Of a stretch of 64,000 bases of DNA, positions 12,940-24,145 are shown piece by piece (position 1 is the stretch's first letter; every line of letters starts with the position of its first letter). The stretch comes from Thinopyrum elongatum (lineage: Eukaryota; Streptophyta; Magnoliopsida; Poales; Poaceae): the NCBI GenBank assembly GCA_011799875.1, contig CM022299.1:33128755-33192754 (forward strand), read 5' to 3'. Under the pieces are notes generated by a model, which saw only the letters and a program-made list of their open reading frames with translations, did not search any database and was not told the DNA's origin. Both the position numbers and the translations under genes were made by a program.

Positions 12940-13664
12940 TTATGCATGTGTGCGTAGCTTCCACTTTATTCTCCTAGAGATTAAGCTCGAGCAGGGACTA
13001 GTAACCGTCTTAGACTCAAGACAAAAAGATCCCAAGGAGTATGCGGCCATGACTAAAATGCTTGAGAAGTAAGTTCAATCGATCGTTATCGCACCATATC
13101 GGCAACTTTGTTCATTTCCTGATATCAAGTAATTGTTTTCTTTGTCTGGCAGGGTTTGGAAAGAGTTCACCGCAGAAGCTCCGGGACTGCCGGGGAAGCT
13201 CCGATTTACACACCCGAAAGTAAGTACTACTAGCTAGTTCCGCGCATCTCGCATTGATTCGAGCTAGTTTCATCAATACCATTTATAATGCTTGATTATC
13301 AGTTTGATTGACCTCTATTTCTCGTCAAGTGGTTTTGGCAGGAAGGCGGGAATAATTTTTGTGGATACTACGTTTGCGAGTACATCTACAATGCGACGAC
13401 CTCTAAGCGGGGCTACTCTGAACAACAATATGAAGTGCGTAAGCAATAATATTCACAATTTTATTTTATTACCATCATTTGTGTTGAGTTTCATTCATAT
13501 ATATGTATTAACCCCCTTCTTCAAATTAGATGTGGCAGCTGCGGGATGAACTCCTACCACATGATCGCATAAAAGCAATTCAAGAGGAATTGGCGGGATT
13601 CTTTCTTGACCACGTCATCAATAAAGACGCAGAATACCATGTGGAACTTGACATCAGATGTTAG

Positions 13665-14219
13665 GGATTGTAAGAGATCTTATATTGTATATATGTAGCT
13701 AGTAGCGTCGGATAGATATACGAAAACTTGTTGTTCGACCAATCTCTCGGAGAAGGAGGAGGTCGATCACTTCTCTCTGTATATGTTCATGACGATCTTG
13801 TGTACTTAATGGTTTCCTTCATTTGCTTACTAGCTAGCGTATCGAGTCCACTCTATACGTATAGTACATAGCATCGACCAAGCACGGAGATAAGAGAGGA
13901 CACTTCTCTCTATTAGCTAGCTAACACAATATATGAAACCCCTAAATTAACTCTACAAAACCCCCAAACCCCCCCCTTTTTCAAAAAAAAAAAACAAAAA
14001 CCCCAGCCCCTGAACTGCTGACGCGTGGATGCTTTTTGGTCCCGGTTGGTGCTACCAACCGGAACAAAAGGCCCTCCTGCCTGGGCAAGCCGCAGCGGCC
14101 ACGTGGAGCCCCATCTGTCCCGGTTAGTAGGCAAACCGGGACTAAAGGTATTGGGCTTTAGTCCCGACCCTTTAGTCCCGGTTCTGGAACCAGGACAAAT
14201 GGGCCTTTTTCTACTAGTG
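13665..14219 (+). other. CACTA-1 3' untranslated and sub-terminal region
   Basis: No coding sequence. It has an A-rich run at 13982-13995, then sub-terminal motifs (CCGGTTGGTGCTACCAACCGG-like palindromic strings, GGGACTAAAGG, TTTAGTCCCG) up to the terminal inverted repeat at 14201-14219. Confidence 0.75.
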
Positions 14220-14269
14220 ACAAGTCAGGTCTTTGTTAGTACTGTGTTGACGTTTCTTAACTTTTCCAG

Positions 14270-14520
14270 GAAAGACTCTAGGAAGGGCGGTAAAGAAAAG
14301 GCCAAAGGGATGATGAAGACAAAAAGGCCTGCTACGAATGTACCAAAGGCTGTGGGAATAAGAGCTGTGAAGTTAGCTTCTGCAGCTATGAAGAGAAAAT
14401 CAGTGAAGTTAGTTTTTTTTTTGTTCACGTGTAATGTACATGCTCAAATCTTCTTTGCTGTCCTATTAACAAACGTTGTTTCATGCAGGAAAGCTAGAGT
14501 GAAGTCGAGACAGGATGTTT
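14270..14520 (+). other. Exon-like remnant just outside CACTA-1, unassigned
   Basis: A convincing acceptor (CTTAACTTTTCCAG) at 14256-14269 is followed by a short Lys-rich open stretch. It could end at a weak donor near 14405 and resume after CATGCAG near 14489 before a TAG at 14519. The product would be very basic, with no domain I recognise. It may be the end of a host gene whose intron took in CACTA-1, or chance. Confidence 0.25.
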
Positions 14521-15959
14521 AGATGCACAGGGTTAGGCAGAGAAAACAGAAGGATTTCTGGGGTGCAAAGATTGAGAACAAACTGAATTAGACAGTTTTC
14601 CATGCCGTGATCCACCTTGTTTTGGATGTATTTGACATATTTGATGGACTGCCACTATTTTTAAGAATCGAATGCTCATTCCTTTCTCTCCGCTTTCTGC
14701 GAGGATCATTACTCTCTCTTTAACAAGGCTAAAACATCATAATAAGAATTTACACTAATCTTCAAATGGTGGATATCCCATGTGAATCTAAAAAAATTAT
14801 AAAGCACATGCCAAGTCGGTTGATCCCAGTGCAGCAATTGCACAATCAGTAGCGAGCATCATAAATATTGAGCAACATAAGCTATGAATTGTCTATAGTA
14901 CATTTCAAAATTAATAGATTATCATCTCTCCTGATCTCCAAATCCAACGTCTGACCTATCAGCCAAACTGAAAGAATAGAGCTTGATTGAAATGTATAAG
15001 AATACATATGCAACAATCGAACATTCGTAGATCTTGCCGTGATGTGGATGAGGTTGGACGAATGGGACTGGCCGTCGAGGCCGGCCGGCTTCATCCAGTC
15101 CCGTAGTACCCCGCCAGCAGTGAGAACATGATTCATCTAGATGCCCAACCATCTTGCCTTCGGACGAGATGCATGGCTAGATCAAGCTGCGGCCATGACG
15201 AAGAGGTGAGTTAGAGGACACAAACAACCACGTGGGGAGTGGGAAAGAGGTAGAGACTCACCTCGTGGCTATAGGCACCCGCATAGAGGACTGGGAGGTG
15301 GGATGGCGCCGAATCTTCGCCGGCGGCTGCCGCGGGAAGGGCAGTCAGCGTCCTCTCGTGTTCTTCGGTGAAGAGGAGGTGCGAGAGCATGAGGGAATTC
15401 GGGTGGAGGGAGGGAGGGGTCGCGACGCGTGGCAAGATCCTATCGCGGGGATAAAACCATACCGTCGGCGAGGGATCTTGCCACGGCCCCTCCCTGCCGC
15501 GAGGATCTTGCCGCAACATCTTGCCGCGGCGAGGGAGTAAAACCCTAGCGAATGGGATAAAAATCGAACCAAAAATAGCCCTGAAATTCGTATCAAGAAT
15601 ACCCTCGAAATATTTGGGAGGGAAAATCTGATCAGTTCGAAATATTTTTTCTCCCGAAAATGCCCCTCGGCCTCTGGTATAATACACGTGACGTCATCGT
15701 ATTGCATCGGATCTAGACCGTCGAATTCGCTCCGACGGACGGTCCATATCGACCGGCGGGCTATGCTTCAGTCAGAAACTAGCTAGTCCATCAAGTCTCC
15801 AGCAGATCACCAAGACGTCCATGCTTATATATCCACCGTTGTAAACAAAAACTAATTTGGAATGGAATGCATTATGTCAATCCAAACTGAATGATGCACT
15901 TTGAGCCTTAGGGAAGATCGTCCTCAATTGAGAGAGAATCTGCAAGTGGCGCAAATGGT
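14521..15959. other. Intergenic stretch, no gene recognised
   Basis: AT-rich up to 15030, then a GC-rich patch at 15040-15540 with repeated GAGGATCTTGCCGC-like strings. Open frames here are short and overlap on both strands, as expected of GC-rich non-coding DNA. I see no domain, promoter or repeat boundary I can defend. Confidence 0.5.
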
Positions 15960-16169
15960 TCGGTAAATAGGAGGCTCACCGAGCTGGTGAACCGGAGGAA
16001 CGTGCTGATGCACAGTCTGATCGATGCAGAGAGGCAACGGCAGCAGCAGGAGGACCACGCTGCCGACGAGCTGCTGCCGGAGTGGAAGAGCATGATCGGC
16101 GTGATGCTCTCGCTGCAGGAGTCCGATCTGCAGCAGTACACGGACACTTTCATCGCCGCTCTAGTCACC
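15960..16169 (+). pseudogene. Cytochrome P450 fragment, CYP81-like, end of exon 1
   Basis: The open frame ends at a good donor, CACC|GTGAGT, at 16169. It reads RRLTELVNRRN, SLIDAERQR and SMIGVMLSLQESD followed by QQYTDTFIAAL. This is the pattern that precedes the I-helix in CYP81-type P450s (K-SMI-LLSLQE-P--YTD--I), and CYP81 genes have their single conserved intron at about this place. The rest of exon 1 is absent upstream, and no heme-binding FxxGxRxCxG motif follows in the next 2.4 kb. It is therefore an isolated gene fragment rather than a working enzyme. Confidence 0.6.
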
Positions 16170-18437
16170 GTGAGTACTACTCCTACTGGTTCATGTACAT
16201 GCAACAGGCAAAAAATAGCAGCGGCAGAAGTGGAGTGGTTTTTCTAGCGGTCCGGGTAGTAAAAAGCTAGCCTCCTGCACGTACGAGCGGTTGGACGTAT
16301 AGACCGGCCCACCCAGTGTTTGATTGTTGGGCTTTGACAAATCAAAATCAAATAACCAACACAAACAATGATGAAGTGAGGTGGCGCTAATATCATACTT
16401 AGACGTGAAACACAAAGGGGTGGCAGGTGGCGCCGCGCCAAGCGTCCAAAGTCTAGTGCATGTGTGCTATCCCTCTATGTACCTCGACCATATAGAAAAT
16501 AGTGGCTGCAATCCCTTTTATGCAGGTCAAAACCTGCTAACCCAGCCGAGGTGGTACTAAACCTCTGGACAATTTGTAACACTAGCCGTTGGCACTAGGC
16601 GGAGCATTCAGCCTTTGGGCATTTTGGGCTGTTTCACCGACTTCTAACCTTGTTTAGCCCAGACTCATGCCAATCTGCTTCTCTTTCCAGCCAGCCCACG
16701 TTGCATAGAAAATACACACGTATGCAACCTAGATTGCTAGGAGTCAGGCTTCCCTTGCGTGCGTCGTCGGATGTCATTTTTTCTTGGTTCCACCGACGTT
16801 CTTTTGTCCCCAAACCAAAAACTACACATCCCTTATGAACCACGACTAGTCCTATAAATTAAAAAAAGCCAACCGCATTGCGCGTGAGTTGTTTCGTGTG
16901 CGCATCTTTTTTTCCTTATCCTATGCGACTCGCGACTAGCTCGGCATGAACGGAAAATACCATAAGGTATGTGCGGTAAGCAACTTCAAATACAGCTATG
17001 ATGCTTTAGGTCATTACATAAAAAGAATCGAAAAAAACTACGGTCACCAAATTTGCATGAAATGGTCACCTGAAATCCGACAACCGGCACCAAACTGGGG
17101 AGATTTGGGGAGTCCTGATGTCCGGCACATCGGACTCCAACAACATGGACCACCCAGAACCCCTCTCTCTCTCTCTCTCTCTCTCCCCGCCCTAGAACCC
17201 TTTGCCCCGCAATCATGCTGGTTGACAGGTGCGACATTCACACCGGCACGGCGATTGAGAAGCCTACTTTGAGCGCTGCCTGCATTGAATTAGCGTCAGT
17301 CCGCCTTCCCCGGCTAATTTAGCCGGCCAGCCACGAATGCATGCCCCACACCTCCGTCTCTCCTCTCCCAAATCCTCACACCTCCACCACCAACCGTCGT
17401 GCGATGGGCAAGTCCGACGCCTCAAAGTAGTTCATGGAGCGCTCCTCCGGATCTGCGGGAAGCTCCGGATCCTGTCGCCGCCGCCCACGGTCTCCGGACC
17501 CCTCGACATCCACTGCTCTCTCGGACGTCAAGTCAGAGCCTATCTCTGGCACATCCGCCCCTCCTCGGACGGCGAGGAGCAGAAGCTGCCCCTCCTCGGT
17601 GAGAACGCTGCGACGGGCGGTCACGTCCTCACTGTTGAACCAAGAAGATGATGCCGAGGTCTATGCAATGCGCAGATCGACATAGGCAATCATTGTTTGT
17701 TGCATGAAACCGCAAGGACATAGGCAATTATTGTTTGTTGCATGAAACCGCAAGGTTAACCTGGTTGTATATACTTATGTCTGTGGAAACGGTGCAGCCC
17801 CGTGCTTAGTTGGAGGTTCTGCACATGATGGCCCCTAGCTATCTCAGACTCGGCTACAGGCTACGGAGCTGGATGCTTATGACACGTTTGGTTGCCTGCA
17901 TCCACCCCAACCAGGCCCGCGCAGGAAGAATCTGGCCCGTTTGGTTGCCTGGGCTGCATCCAAAACCTGGCCCGCACGAACCTCAAAGCAGGCCTCAGCC
18001 TAGCTCTAGAGGAACGGCCGAATCAGCCTTTTTTGTGAGCCAGGCTGGGTCGAGCCACCTCGAGCGCACACGGTGGGTCCCGTTGCAAGAGCGAATACAC
18101 CAGGGATGGGAGCTTGTACGTGGTTTCTTCTCCTACATCCACTAAACTCCTCCCTAATCCCCTTTCTTCGTCCCTTCTGATCTACATAATGGTACTTCGA
18201 TTCGCGATAAGGCCTATACAAAAAAGATGCACATCGATGTCATGGTTCCATTCAGACAATCGGTTTGTTGTTTCGTCAACCGTAGAGGAGAGATTCAAGA
18301 TTAGATCAGAGAGGAGTAGAGGGAGAAGAAGCAGGGGAGAGAGAGAGAGGAAAACGGGAGGAGGGGGACGAGCCGAGGCATCGCAGGTGCTCGCCGACCG
18401 GCGCAGCGCTACGAGGAGCAGCTCATATGTGATGTGA
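16170..18437. other. Intergenic stretch with a (CT)n microsatellite at 17163-17184
   Basis: No recognised gene. A run of about 11 CT units lies at 17163-17184. A GC-rich interval at 17340-17690 has overlapping open frames in several phases, without any domain I can name. At 17880-18000 the motif GTTTGGTTGCCTG occurs twice, resembling the ends of MITEs, but without a matching partner. At 18290-18370 there is a purine-rich AGAGAGAGG tract. Confidence 0.5.
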
Positions 18438-18610
18438 GGCAAAGGCGCTCGACCGGCATACTACCAACGCTCCTGCTGGGCTGCTGTTGATGTTGCCATT
18501 GCCGGCCTCCCAGGGAGAGGCGGGAGGTGTAGGGGAGGAGGCGGAGACGGGGCCCGGTCCAAGCGGTTCGACGCGTCCATCTCCGGCATGGCCGAGAGGC
18601 TCGGCCTCGC
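18438..18610 (+). pseudogene. TFIIB-like gene, 5' fragment, cut by CACTA-2
   Basis: The frame is open from the stop at 18435-18437 to the insertion point. It reads a Gly/Arg-rich run and then KRFDASISGMAERLGLA, which has the form of the start of a cyclin-like repeat in plant TFIIB-related proteins. The coding phase continues exactly into 53123 on the far side of CACTA-2 if one 3-bp duplication is discounted. No zinc-ribbon (C-x2-C...C-x2-C) is visible upstream, so the true 5' end is missing or lies in an exon I cannot recognise. Confidence 0.6.
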
Positions 18611-19190
18611 CACTACAAGAAATATGTCAACTTGCGACCATCACTATTGGCCGCTGAATGGTCGTTGTTTTTCATTTGCGACATTTTTATGACAAAAAAC
18701 AATTGGTCAAAAGCTGACCGTCTTTAATGAAACTTAACGACCTTCTCTGTGATATGGTCGTAGAAGGCAACGACCAAAACAAAAGGTCGTTGATCCTACG
18801 ACCTTTTGTTTTGGTCGATGGCTGTCTGCCCAGGCCATGTCGGATCCGACGTGGCAAGCTGACATGGCAAAATTGCGACTAAATGAAAAGGTCGTTGATT
18901 AGAATCAGCCCGGTCCAATTCGATGCTTTACATGGGCCGAGCCCAACAATTAAGCATATTTGTGTTTTTTTCTCATATTAATTTTGGTCAGGTAGATGGG
19001 CCAAGCCCAACAATTAAGCCTTCTCATTTTTGGGTCGTGGCCTTTTCGGCTAGACAGTTTTATTTTTCTTTTTTCAAAAAATTCCTCTAGTTAGATGGGT
19101 CCCAGTGGTCAAGTTCCAGTAAGTGGGCCCCTTTTGTCAATGCCTTTTTCTTCTGATTTTGATTTGACAGTAAATAAATAATCAATATTT
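18611..19190. repeat. CACTA-2 left terminal and sub-terminal repeats
   Basis: The terminal repeat is followed by several TGGTCGT or ACGACC motifs to about 18900, including a near-perfect inverted pair around 18781-18812 (CAAAAGGTCGT and its complement). A GACGTGGCA string and a GGGCCGAGCCCAACAATTAAGC motif (given twice, near 18936 and 18999) follow. Such motifs are the expected binding sites for a transposase in trans. Confidence 0.75.
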
Positions 19191-19649
19191 AAATCAACAC
19201 GCACATAAAACATAAGAAATACTTCAAGTAACAGCAGCCAGAATCAATCTGTATACAGTGACAATCAATGTTAAAATCTCTACAAATATTGGGATCCTGC
19301 TCTAGTCATCATATGGCACAGGTACAAATTCTACTAGTGTAATAACACATATACAAGTAGAATCGATGTTAAACATATGCAGTGACAATCGGCGCAAACT
19401 GGGCTCCTGCTCCTGCTCCAAGCATCCACCTCGCCCGTCTCCTGAGCGCCCCGCCGATGATGCCCCTGAGCGTGTTCATGCGGCCACTGCACCACCCCCG
19501 CCCTGAAAACCAGTAAGACACCAAAAACGTCAGATCTGAGCCGTCCCTGATGTGCACAAACACGAGAAGAAGATGGGTATACACATGCTAAGAATGCTCT
19601 TACTAAGGCAATACTTCCAAAGAAACGTCATGCAGCATTCATTTGTTCA

Positions 19650-20027
19650 TATAGTAACGTCAGGAATCTCCTGAAAGGCGCCAACGCTTGCAATTCCAGC
19701 ATTGCACACACGATGGTCCACTGGAGTTAATCAACACAAGTGTAAATGTCAACTATCTTACACCCAAATGAATGACTGCTTGTGGAAGAAATATGTTAAA
19801 CCAGGTTAGTTGTAACGGAGAGGGGCTGACTTACATTGGCCGTAGTGGTCGATTGTGGCCTGAACAAATCTGCTGCAGTCGTCGGGGTCTACGACGTCCC
19901 CAGGGAGAAAGATCACGTCCGGCGCGCCGAGCTCGAAGGCGCGGTCGGCGACCTGCCGCAGGCTCCACTCCCTCCTCGCTACCAGGGCAAGGCATGCCCC
20001 CTTGGCGGCGTACTGGTAGGCCAGTTG
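19650..20027 (-). pseudogene. Captured fragment of short-chain dehydrogenase (steroleosin/11-beta-HSD type), two exons
   Basis: On the minus strand an exon runs 20027-19835, from an acceptor TGCATGCAG to a donor AAT|GTAAG. It reads QLAYQYAAKGA, LALVARRE and GDVVDPDDCSRFVQ. The next exon starts at 19720 after AACTCCAG and reads the SDR core motif NAGIASVGAFQEIPDV. The two exons join in phase (Gln-Leu-Asp-His). Classical SDRs bind NAD(P)H, and NAG is the conserved structural motif after strand beta-4. The glycine-rich TGxxxGIG motif and the YxxxK active site are absent. Introns were kept, so the capture was at DNA level. This fragment alone cannot make an enzyme. Confidence 0.78.
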
Positions 20028-20039
20028 CTGCATGCAGAA

Positions 20040-21340
20040 GAGAAGATCCCAAGTTGTTTGGAGTTAACAACGAAAGTACTGTATAATGTTCAGAACATGT
20101 ATATTCAGTATGACAAGTAGGAAAGCAGAGTTCTAGCAGAGTAGCATAAGAAGCAGAGGAATTCTGATTCTGTAACAAGAGGAAACTGAGTTGCCCTGTG
20201 TAACAAGAGGAATTCTGACATCACTAGCTCTGTTGTTGTTGTTTGCATATTACATAAGTAGTTGTCTGCCTAAGCAAATAGAGAGGTATATGCAGCAAGA
20301 ACAGGCAATGTGATGACAGTATGAGTGCACTATAACTCTGGGAGTAAAAAGAACATAAATTATACAGCAACCTCTGGAACACCATACCAAGGTGAAATAT
20401 TCATAAATACAGCCCTTGCCTGGACAATAGAAATTAATTAACAATGTGTTTATAAAGAAAAAGTAATATCACGATGGTAACATAGTGACAGGCAAGATGT
20501 ATTGTTAAGAACACGATAAAGCTAGTGTTATTGCGTATGACTAAGGTCAATAATATGTATATTGGTCAACAGTGACAATGAGACTAAACCAGTTCTGATA
20601 ATCAGTGGCAAATTGCTTATAATCATGGTCAAGCCTCTTAAGTAGGTATCCTACTCGTAGAGTCCTTGACATAATAAGCAAAGGACTTCTGTACTCTATT
20701 ACATGTGCATCCCCAAATCGCCTAATCTGAGTCATCCCATTCTTCAGATTAAAAGTAGTGGCAAGAGCATCTAGGAGACGCCATCCAACAGAGACATAAA
20801 ATGCATCCTTAAGTGTACTGCTTCCGAGTTCTGACACTGCTACACCAAACAGCTAGGCATGCTAAAGCATAACAGCATCACAACCCCAAGTTGCAAGTCA
20901 CAGTCAGAAGCCATTAAAAACCCTGGGAATCTAACTAGTAAGTACATACTACTATATGTATGAACGCACAGTGGCAATTCCCACTCATGGATTACATGAT
21001 TTGTTTTAGTCACAACTGGGACTACATATAATGATGCCAAAAAGGAACAACAGTTTAACCTGAGAAGGTGACACTGAATCTCAATATCCTAAATATAAAT
21101 ACATCACAAGGATTGCGATCACCATAAGAAGTAGCTCACTGAGCACTACCCAGGATACACCGAGACATTCGAAAATAAACAGATGGAACACATAAATGGC
21201 AAGCTGCAGACACCACATACAAACATCTACGACGGCGGCGGAATATGTATATGTATATGTATACCTGAAACACATAAATCACACATAAATAGCAAGCTTC
21301 AGGTCGCGTGCACAAGGAGGGGGAATATGTATATGTATAC
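20040..21340. other. CACTA-2 left arm, no gene recognised
   Basis: Probably intron or flanking DNA that came with the captured fragments. A minus-strand open frame at 20837-20547 (96 codons) has no recognisable domain. At about 21180-21345 there is an imperfect tandem duplication of roughly 100 bp (AACACATAAAT, AGCAAGCT, AATATGTATATGTATACCTGA). Confidence 0.45.
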
Positions 21341-21468
21341 CTGACGCCGGCGTCGCCGACGATGCCGATGGCCATGCCGGCGGCGAGGCCGGCGAGGCTG
21401 CAGGCGAGGCCGGAGGAGAGGTGCGCGTAGCCGTCGAAGAGGAAGTAGGGCTTGGCCTTGGGCTCGCC
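21341..21468 (-). pseudogene. Captured exon of V-type H+-ATPase proteolipid subunit c
   Basis: The minus strand reads [37 protein letters not shown] and stops at CAG|GTATAC, a splice donor. This is the highly conserved segment of VHA-c leading into the second half of the hairpin proteolipid (loop plus third transmembrane helix). Subunit c forms the membrane rotor ring for proton pumping at the vacuole and Golgi. The essential glutamate-bearing fourth helix and the first two helices are absent, so this is an exon fragment only. Just upstream on the same strand the frame meets a stop near 21469. Confidence 0.82.
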
Positions 21469-21634
21469 CTATGGATCTGGTCTGGATCCGTGGCTGGCCA
21501 TCGATGAGGAGATGGAGATGGGCGAGAGATGGGGAGCAGCCAGCCAACACGCATCTCATCATCGTCGTCGGGAGGAGTGGCCACCAACTCCTCTTCTACC
21601 TGTGCAGCAGCGACTCTAGAGGAGCACCTCCGTC

Positions 21635-21841
21635 CTACTCGACGACGGTGCCGCGGCGGATGACCTTGGAGAGGGCGAGGTCGCTGAGTTGCCTGGTCAC
21701 TCCGACGCCCGACAACGTTTGACGCAGCCCAGGACCTCCGGGCCCATCGGCGTTGACGCGCGCCAGGCTCCAGGGGCTAGGGTTCATGTCCCCAGCCAGC
21801 GTCGTCCCCGCGCCGTTCGGGGTCAGCCTCGCCGGCACCAT
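21635..21841 (-). other. Possible third captured coding fragment, unidentified
   Basis: A GC-rich minus-strand frame of 68 codons starts with ATG at 21841 in a region free of repeats. It ends with RQLSDLALSKVIRRGTVVE and a stop. GC content and codon pattern resemble a grass 5' exon, and it lies upstream of the V-ATPase exon on the same strand. I do not recognise the family. Confidence 0.35.
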
Positions 21842-22005
21842 CGCCTGCGGTGCGGATGTGCCCTCGCCACCGTGGTTGGGGGATTTGAAGCCGAGGAGAA
21901 GAGGTTTGGGTGGGCGTCAGAGATGGCGACGGGAGTCGAAGCAGGATCCTTCAGGCCAAGGAAGATGGGCGGCAAACATGGGGGAGATGGAGGGGAGGGG
22001 AGGGG

Positions 22006-24128
22006 TGTAGAAGATATGCCCTAGAGGCAATAATAAATGTTATTATTTATCTCCCTGTTCATAATTAGGTTTATGTTTCATGCTATAACTACTATGGTTC
22101 TCGAGTCTACAATAACCATAAGGCTCGGAGGAAGACTCATATGCACGTGTGGAATAATAAATGGTTAAATGTATTCCTAGTCTAGCCTATAAGACTAGCT
22201 CAAGTGTTGCATGATGGTCCTGTTTTTCTGATCATGGGCATGTCTATGCCAGCAACTTTGAGGGCATAATGTTAGAAGAACATTTGAGTTGAATCCACCC
22301 GAATAGATGTTATGATATAAGATACTTTCGTCACAAGTTAATGGTTAATAACACAGAAATGGTTAACGTTTGCATGATTCCTTAGACCATGAGAGTATCG
22401 AGTTTCTTCATGCTTGCTTCATGAACTTTGGGGTTGGTTAAACGTCATCCGTAAATGGGTGGCTATTACGGCGGCTTACGGGTTCATGGAAAAGTGTGTC
22501 AAGTAACTTGATAGCTCGAGATTGGGATTTGCTCCTCCTCCGATGGAGATATATCTCTGGACCTCTCGGTGTTACGGTATCCATCATCGTTTAGCCAGAC
22601 ACAGGGTGATTTGATCACAGGGATGCCGGAACATGGTAACGAGAAAAGAGAACAATACCGGTAACGAGGTAACTGGCATAGTGGACAAGTTGTTGATCCA
22701 CGGGGATGCCAACATGTCTCACCTCGGATATTTGTAAGATATCGCGAAGCAACAGGAATAGCACACGGCAACTGGATGTTCACTCGAATATTCATTCGTG
22801 TGGGTATAGGGATCAATATGGGTGTCCACGGCTCCGATGTTGATCATTGATCGGAAGGAGTTCCGGGTCATGTCTATACTTCATCGAACCTATAGGGTCG
22901 CACGCTTAAGGGTCATCTATCTGCTGAATACTAGACAAGGAGTCTGACAGAAAATCTCCGAAAAAAGTTTCGGAGACAGCGGAAAAGTTCCGAAGAGAGA
23001 GGTCACCGGATGAGTTCCGATGAAACCGAAAAGTTGTTTCGGGGTATACCATTAAGTTAAATTGGTTTTGGGACACGTCTGATAATTCTTGGAGGGTGCC
23101 AGAATCATTCTGGGAACTTCTGAGAATTTTCTGGGATAAAAACCGGAAATGTTCCGGAGCTGCCGAAACCACTTCAGATGCTTTTCGCAGATGAAAATTA
23201 CTAATCCGAAATTGTTCTGGAACGCGTTGAAAATTATTTTAGTGGGTACTGGAAATGTTCTAAGCCCACATAAATATTTTCAGTTCGAATGAACGCTGAA
23301 AAATGTCATCGTGAATAGTGAAAGTGATTTTTAGGATATTTATGAAAAGTCACCTTTTGGGATATTTCCAAAAGACTTCTAGAAGAACTTAGGAACCAAG
23401 GAAGCCCCTCATGTGGGGGCCCCTAGGGGTGGCCGGCCACAAGGTGGAGCTCCATGGAGCTCCACTTCCCTTCCCTTTATGCCCTTGTGGGAAATCCATG
23501 TGATGGGTTTTTTGGATATTTTTCCCATGGGCTTTTCCTAAAAATAGAGGTGGAGGGGGTGCTCTCCACACTCATCCCTTGCTCTCATACACATGCCATG
23601 CATTATCGGGCTTCTTCTCTCCCTCCCACGAAAAGAGTTTCGTAGAGCCGAAAGGCTGTCTGGGTTCCGGTGGGAACTAGTTCTAGACGGCGAAGCCCCG
23701 CCGGATAGATGACACCGTATGTGTGCAACTCTGTAGAGAGATCATAGTTTCGGTCTTAGTTCGAGAGTGCCTCCCGAAGGGCTGTTCAAGTGACGGTCCG
23801 AGTTCTGTGAGTCCTCCCAAAGGGGTGTCCGAGTGACCGTCCGAGTTTTGAGGGTCCTCCTGAAGGGCTGTTCGCGACACCGTCCGAGGGAGTGTCCGAC
23901 CGCCTCCCGGAGGGCTGTCCATGGGGCAAATGAGGGAGTACATCCTCGCGGTTGGGAGGTTGTAAATCCTAACTGCGGGGGATCTGCACCGCTGATCATC
24001 ATCGACTCTACTTTCGCTGCGCTACGAGTCGGTAACGAAAAGATCAAAACCTTGTATGCAGTCTTCATAGTGGTCCTGGGCTGGTGCGTAGGTCAGAATT
24101 TTTTTGTTTTCTGCTGCGTTTCCCAACA
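22006..24128 (+). repeat. Copia-2 5' LTR
   Basis: TG...CA ends. The TATA position reads TAAAAATAGA (23539-23548) where the 3' LTR has TATAAATAGA, so the promoter is damaged by a substitution. A perfect 22-bp palindrome sits at 23444-23465. Repeated hairpin-capable CCTCCCGAAGGGCTGT-like units lie at about 23765-23925. Confidence 0.92.
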
Positions 24129-24129
24129 G

Positions 24130-24145
24130 TGGTATCATGAGCCGT
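24130..24145 (+). other. Primer binding site of Copia-2
   Basis: TGGTATCATGAGCC begins two bases after the LTR end (CCCAACA at 24128) and is complementary to the 3' end of plant initiator-Met tRNA apart from an inserted base. Confidence 0.8.

Larger units (their letters stand above)
2088..13664 (+). pseudogene. CACTA-1 ULP1-type (C48) cysteine protease exons, interrupted by Copia-1
   Basis: The proline-rich linker leads into a long open exon ending TGTCT|GTAAGT at 3091. Further exons can be read at 3180-3353 (before GTGAGT), 12958-13068 (after GCGTAG, before GTAAGT), 13153-13219, 13330-13434 and 13530-13664 (TAG stop). Reading phases join correctly. Known C48 catalytic positions are all visible: His in FHFILLEI (12962-12964), Asp in VLDSR (13013-13015) and Cys in NNFCGYYVC (13360-13362). 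ULP1 proteases cleave SUMO-like proteins, and transposon-borne copies are of unknown role. One acceptor is damaged: at 3177-3179 the expected CAG before the exon is CCG. Copia-1 sits in the intron 3354-12957, which would otherwise be only about 88 bp. The upstream gene is broken, so this is a pseudogene even though the active site survives. Confidence 0.8.
1..14219 (+). mobile_element. CACTA-1 DNA transposon, right part (5' end outside window), interrupted by Copia-1
   Basis: The right terminus is seen at 14201-14219, ending CTACTAGTG, the inverse of the CACTAGTAG...AAAGGCCC ends of many grass CACTA elements. The preceding 180 bases hold the usual sub-terminal motifs (repeated CCGGGACTAAAG and GGTGCTACCAACCGG-like strings). 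Inside are the parts of an accessory gene known from grass CACTA elements: a Transposase_24-like domain, a DUF8039-like stretch and a ULP1-type protease. The transposase (TNPD/TNP2) gene is not in the window and may lie to the left. The element is interrupted by a 9.5-kb Copia insertion at 3429-12939. Multiple stop codons and frameshifts show that the accessory gene is decayed. The 5' end and the target-site duplication cannot be checked here. Confidence 0.85.

Noticed and set aside
17337..17685. Overlapping GC-rich open frames that might be a 5' exon of the TFIIB-like gene.
   Set aside because: No zinc-ribbon cysteines, stops in the best frame, and no splice link to 18438.
20547..20837. Minus-strand frame of 96 codons in the CACTA-2 left arm.
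   Set aside because: AT-rich, no domain, lies where intron or flanking DNA of the captured fragments is expected.
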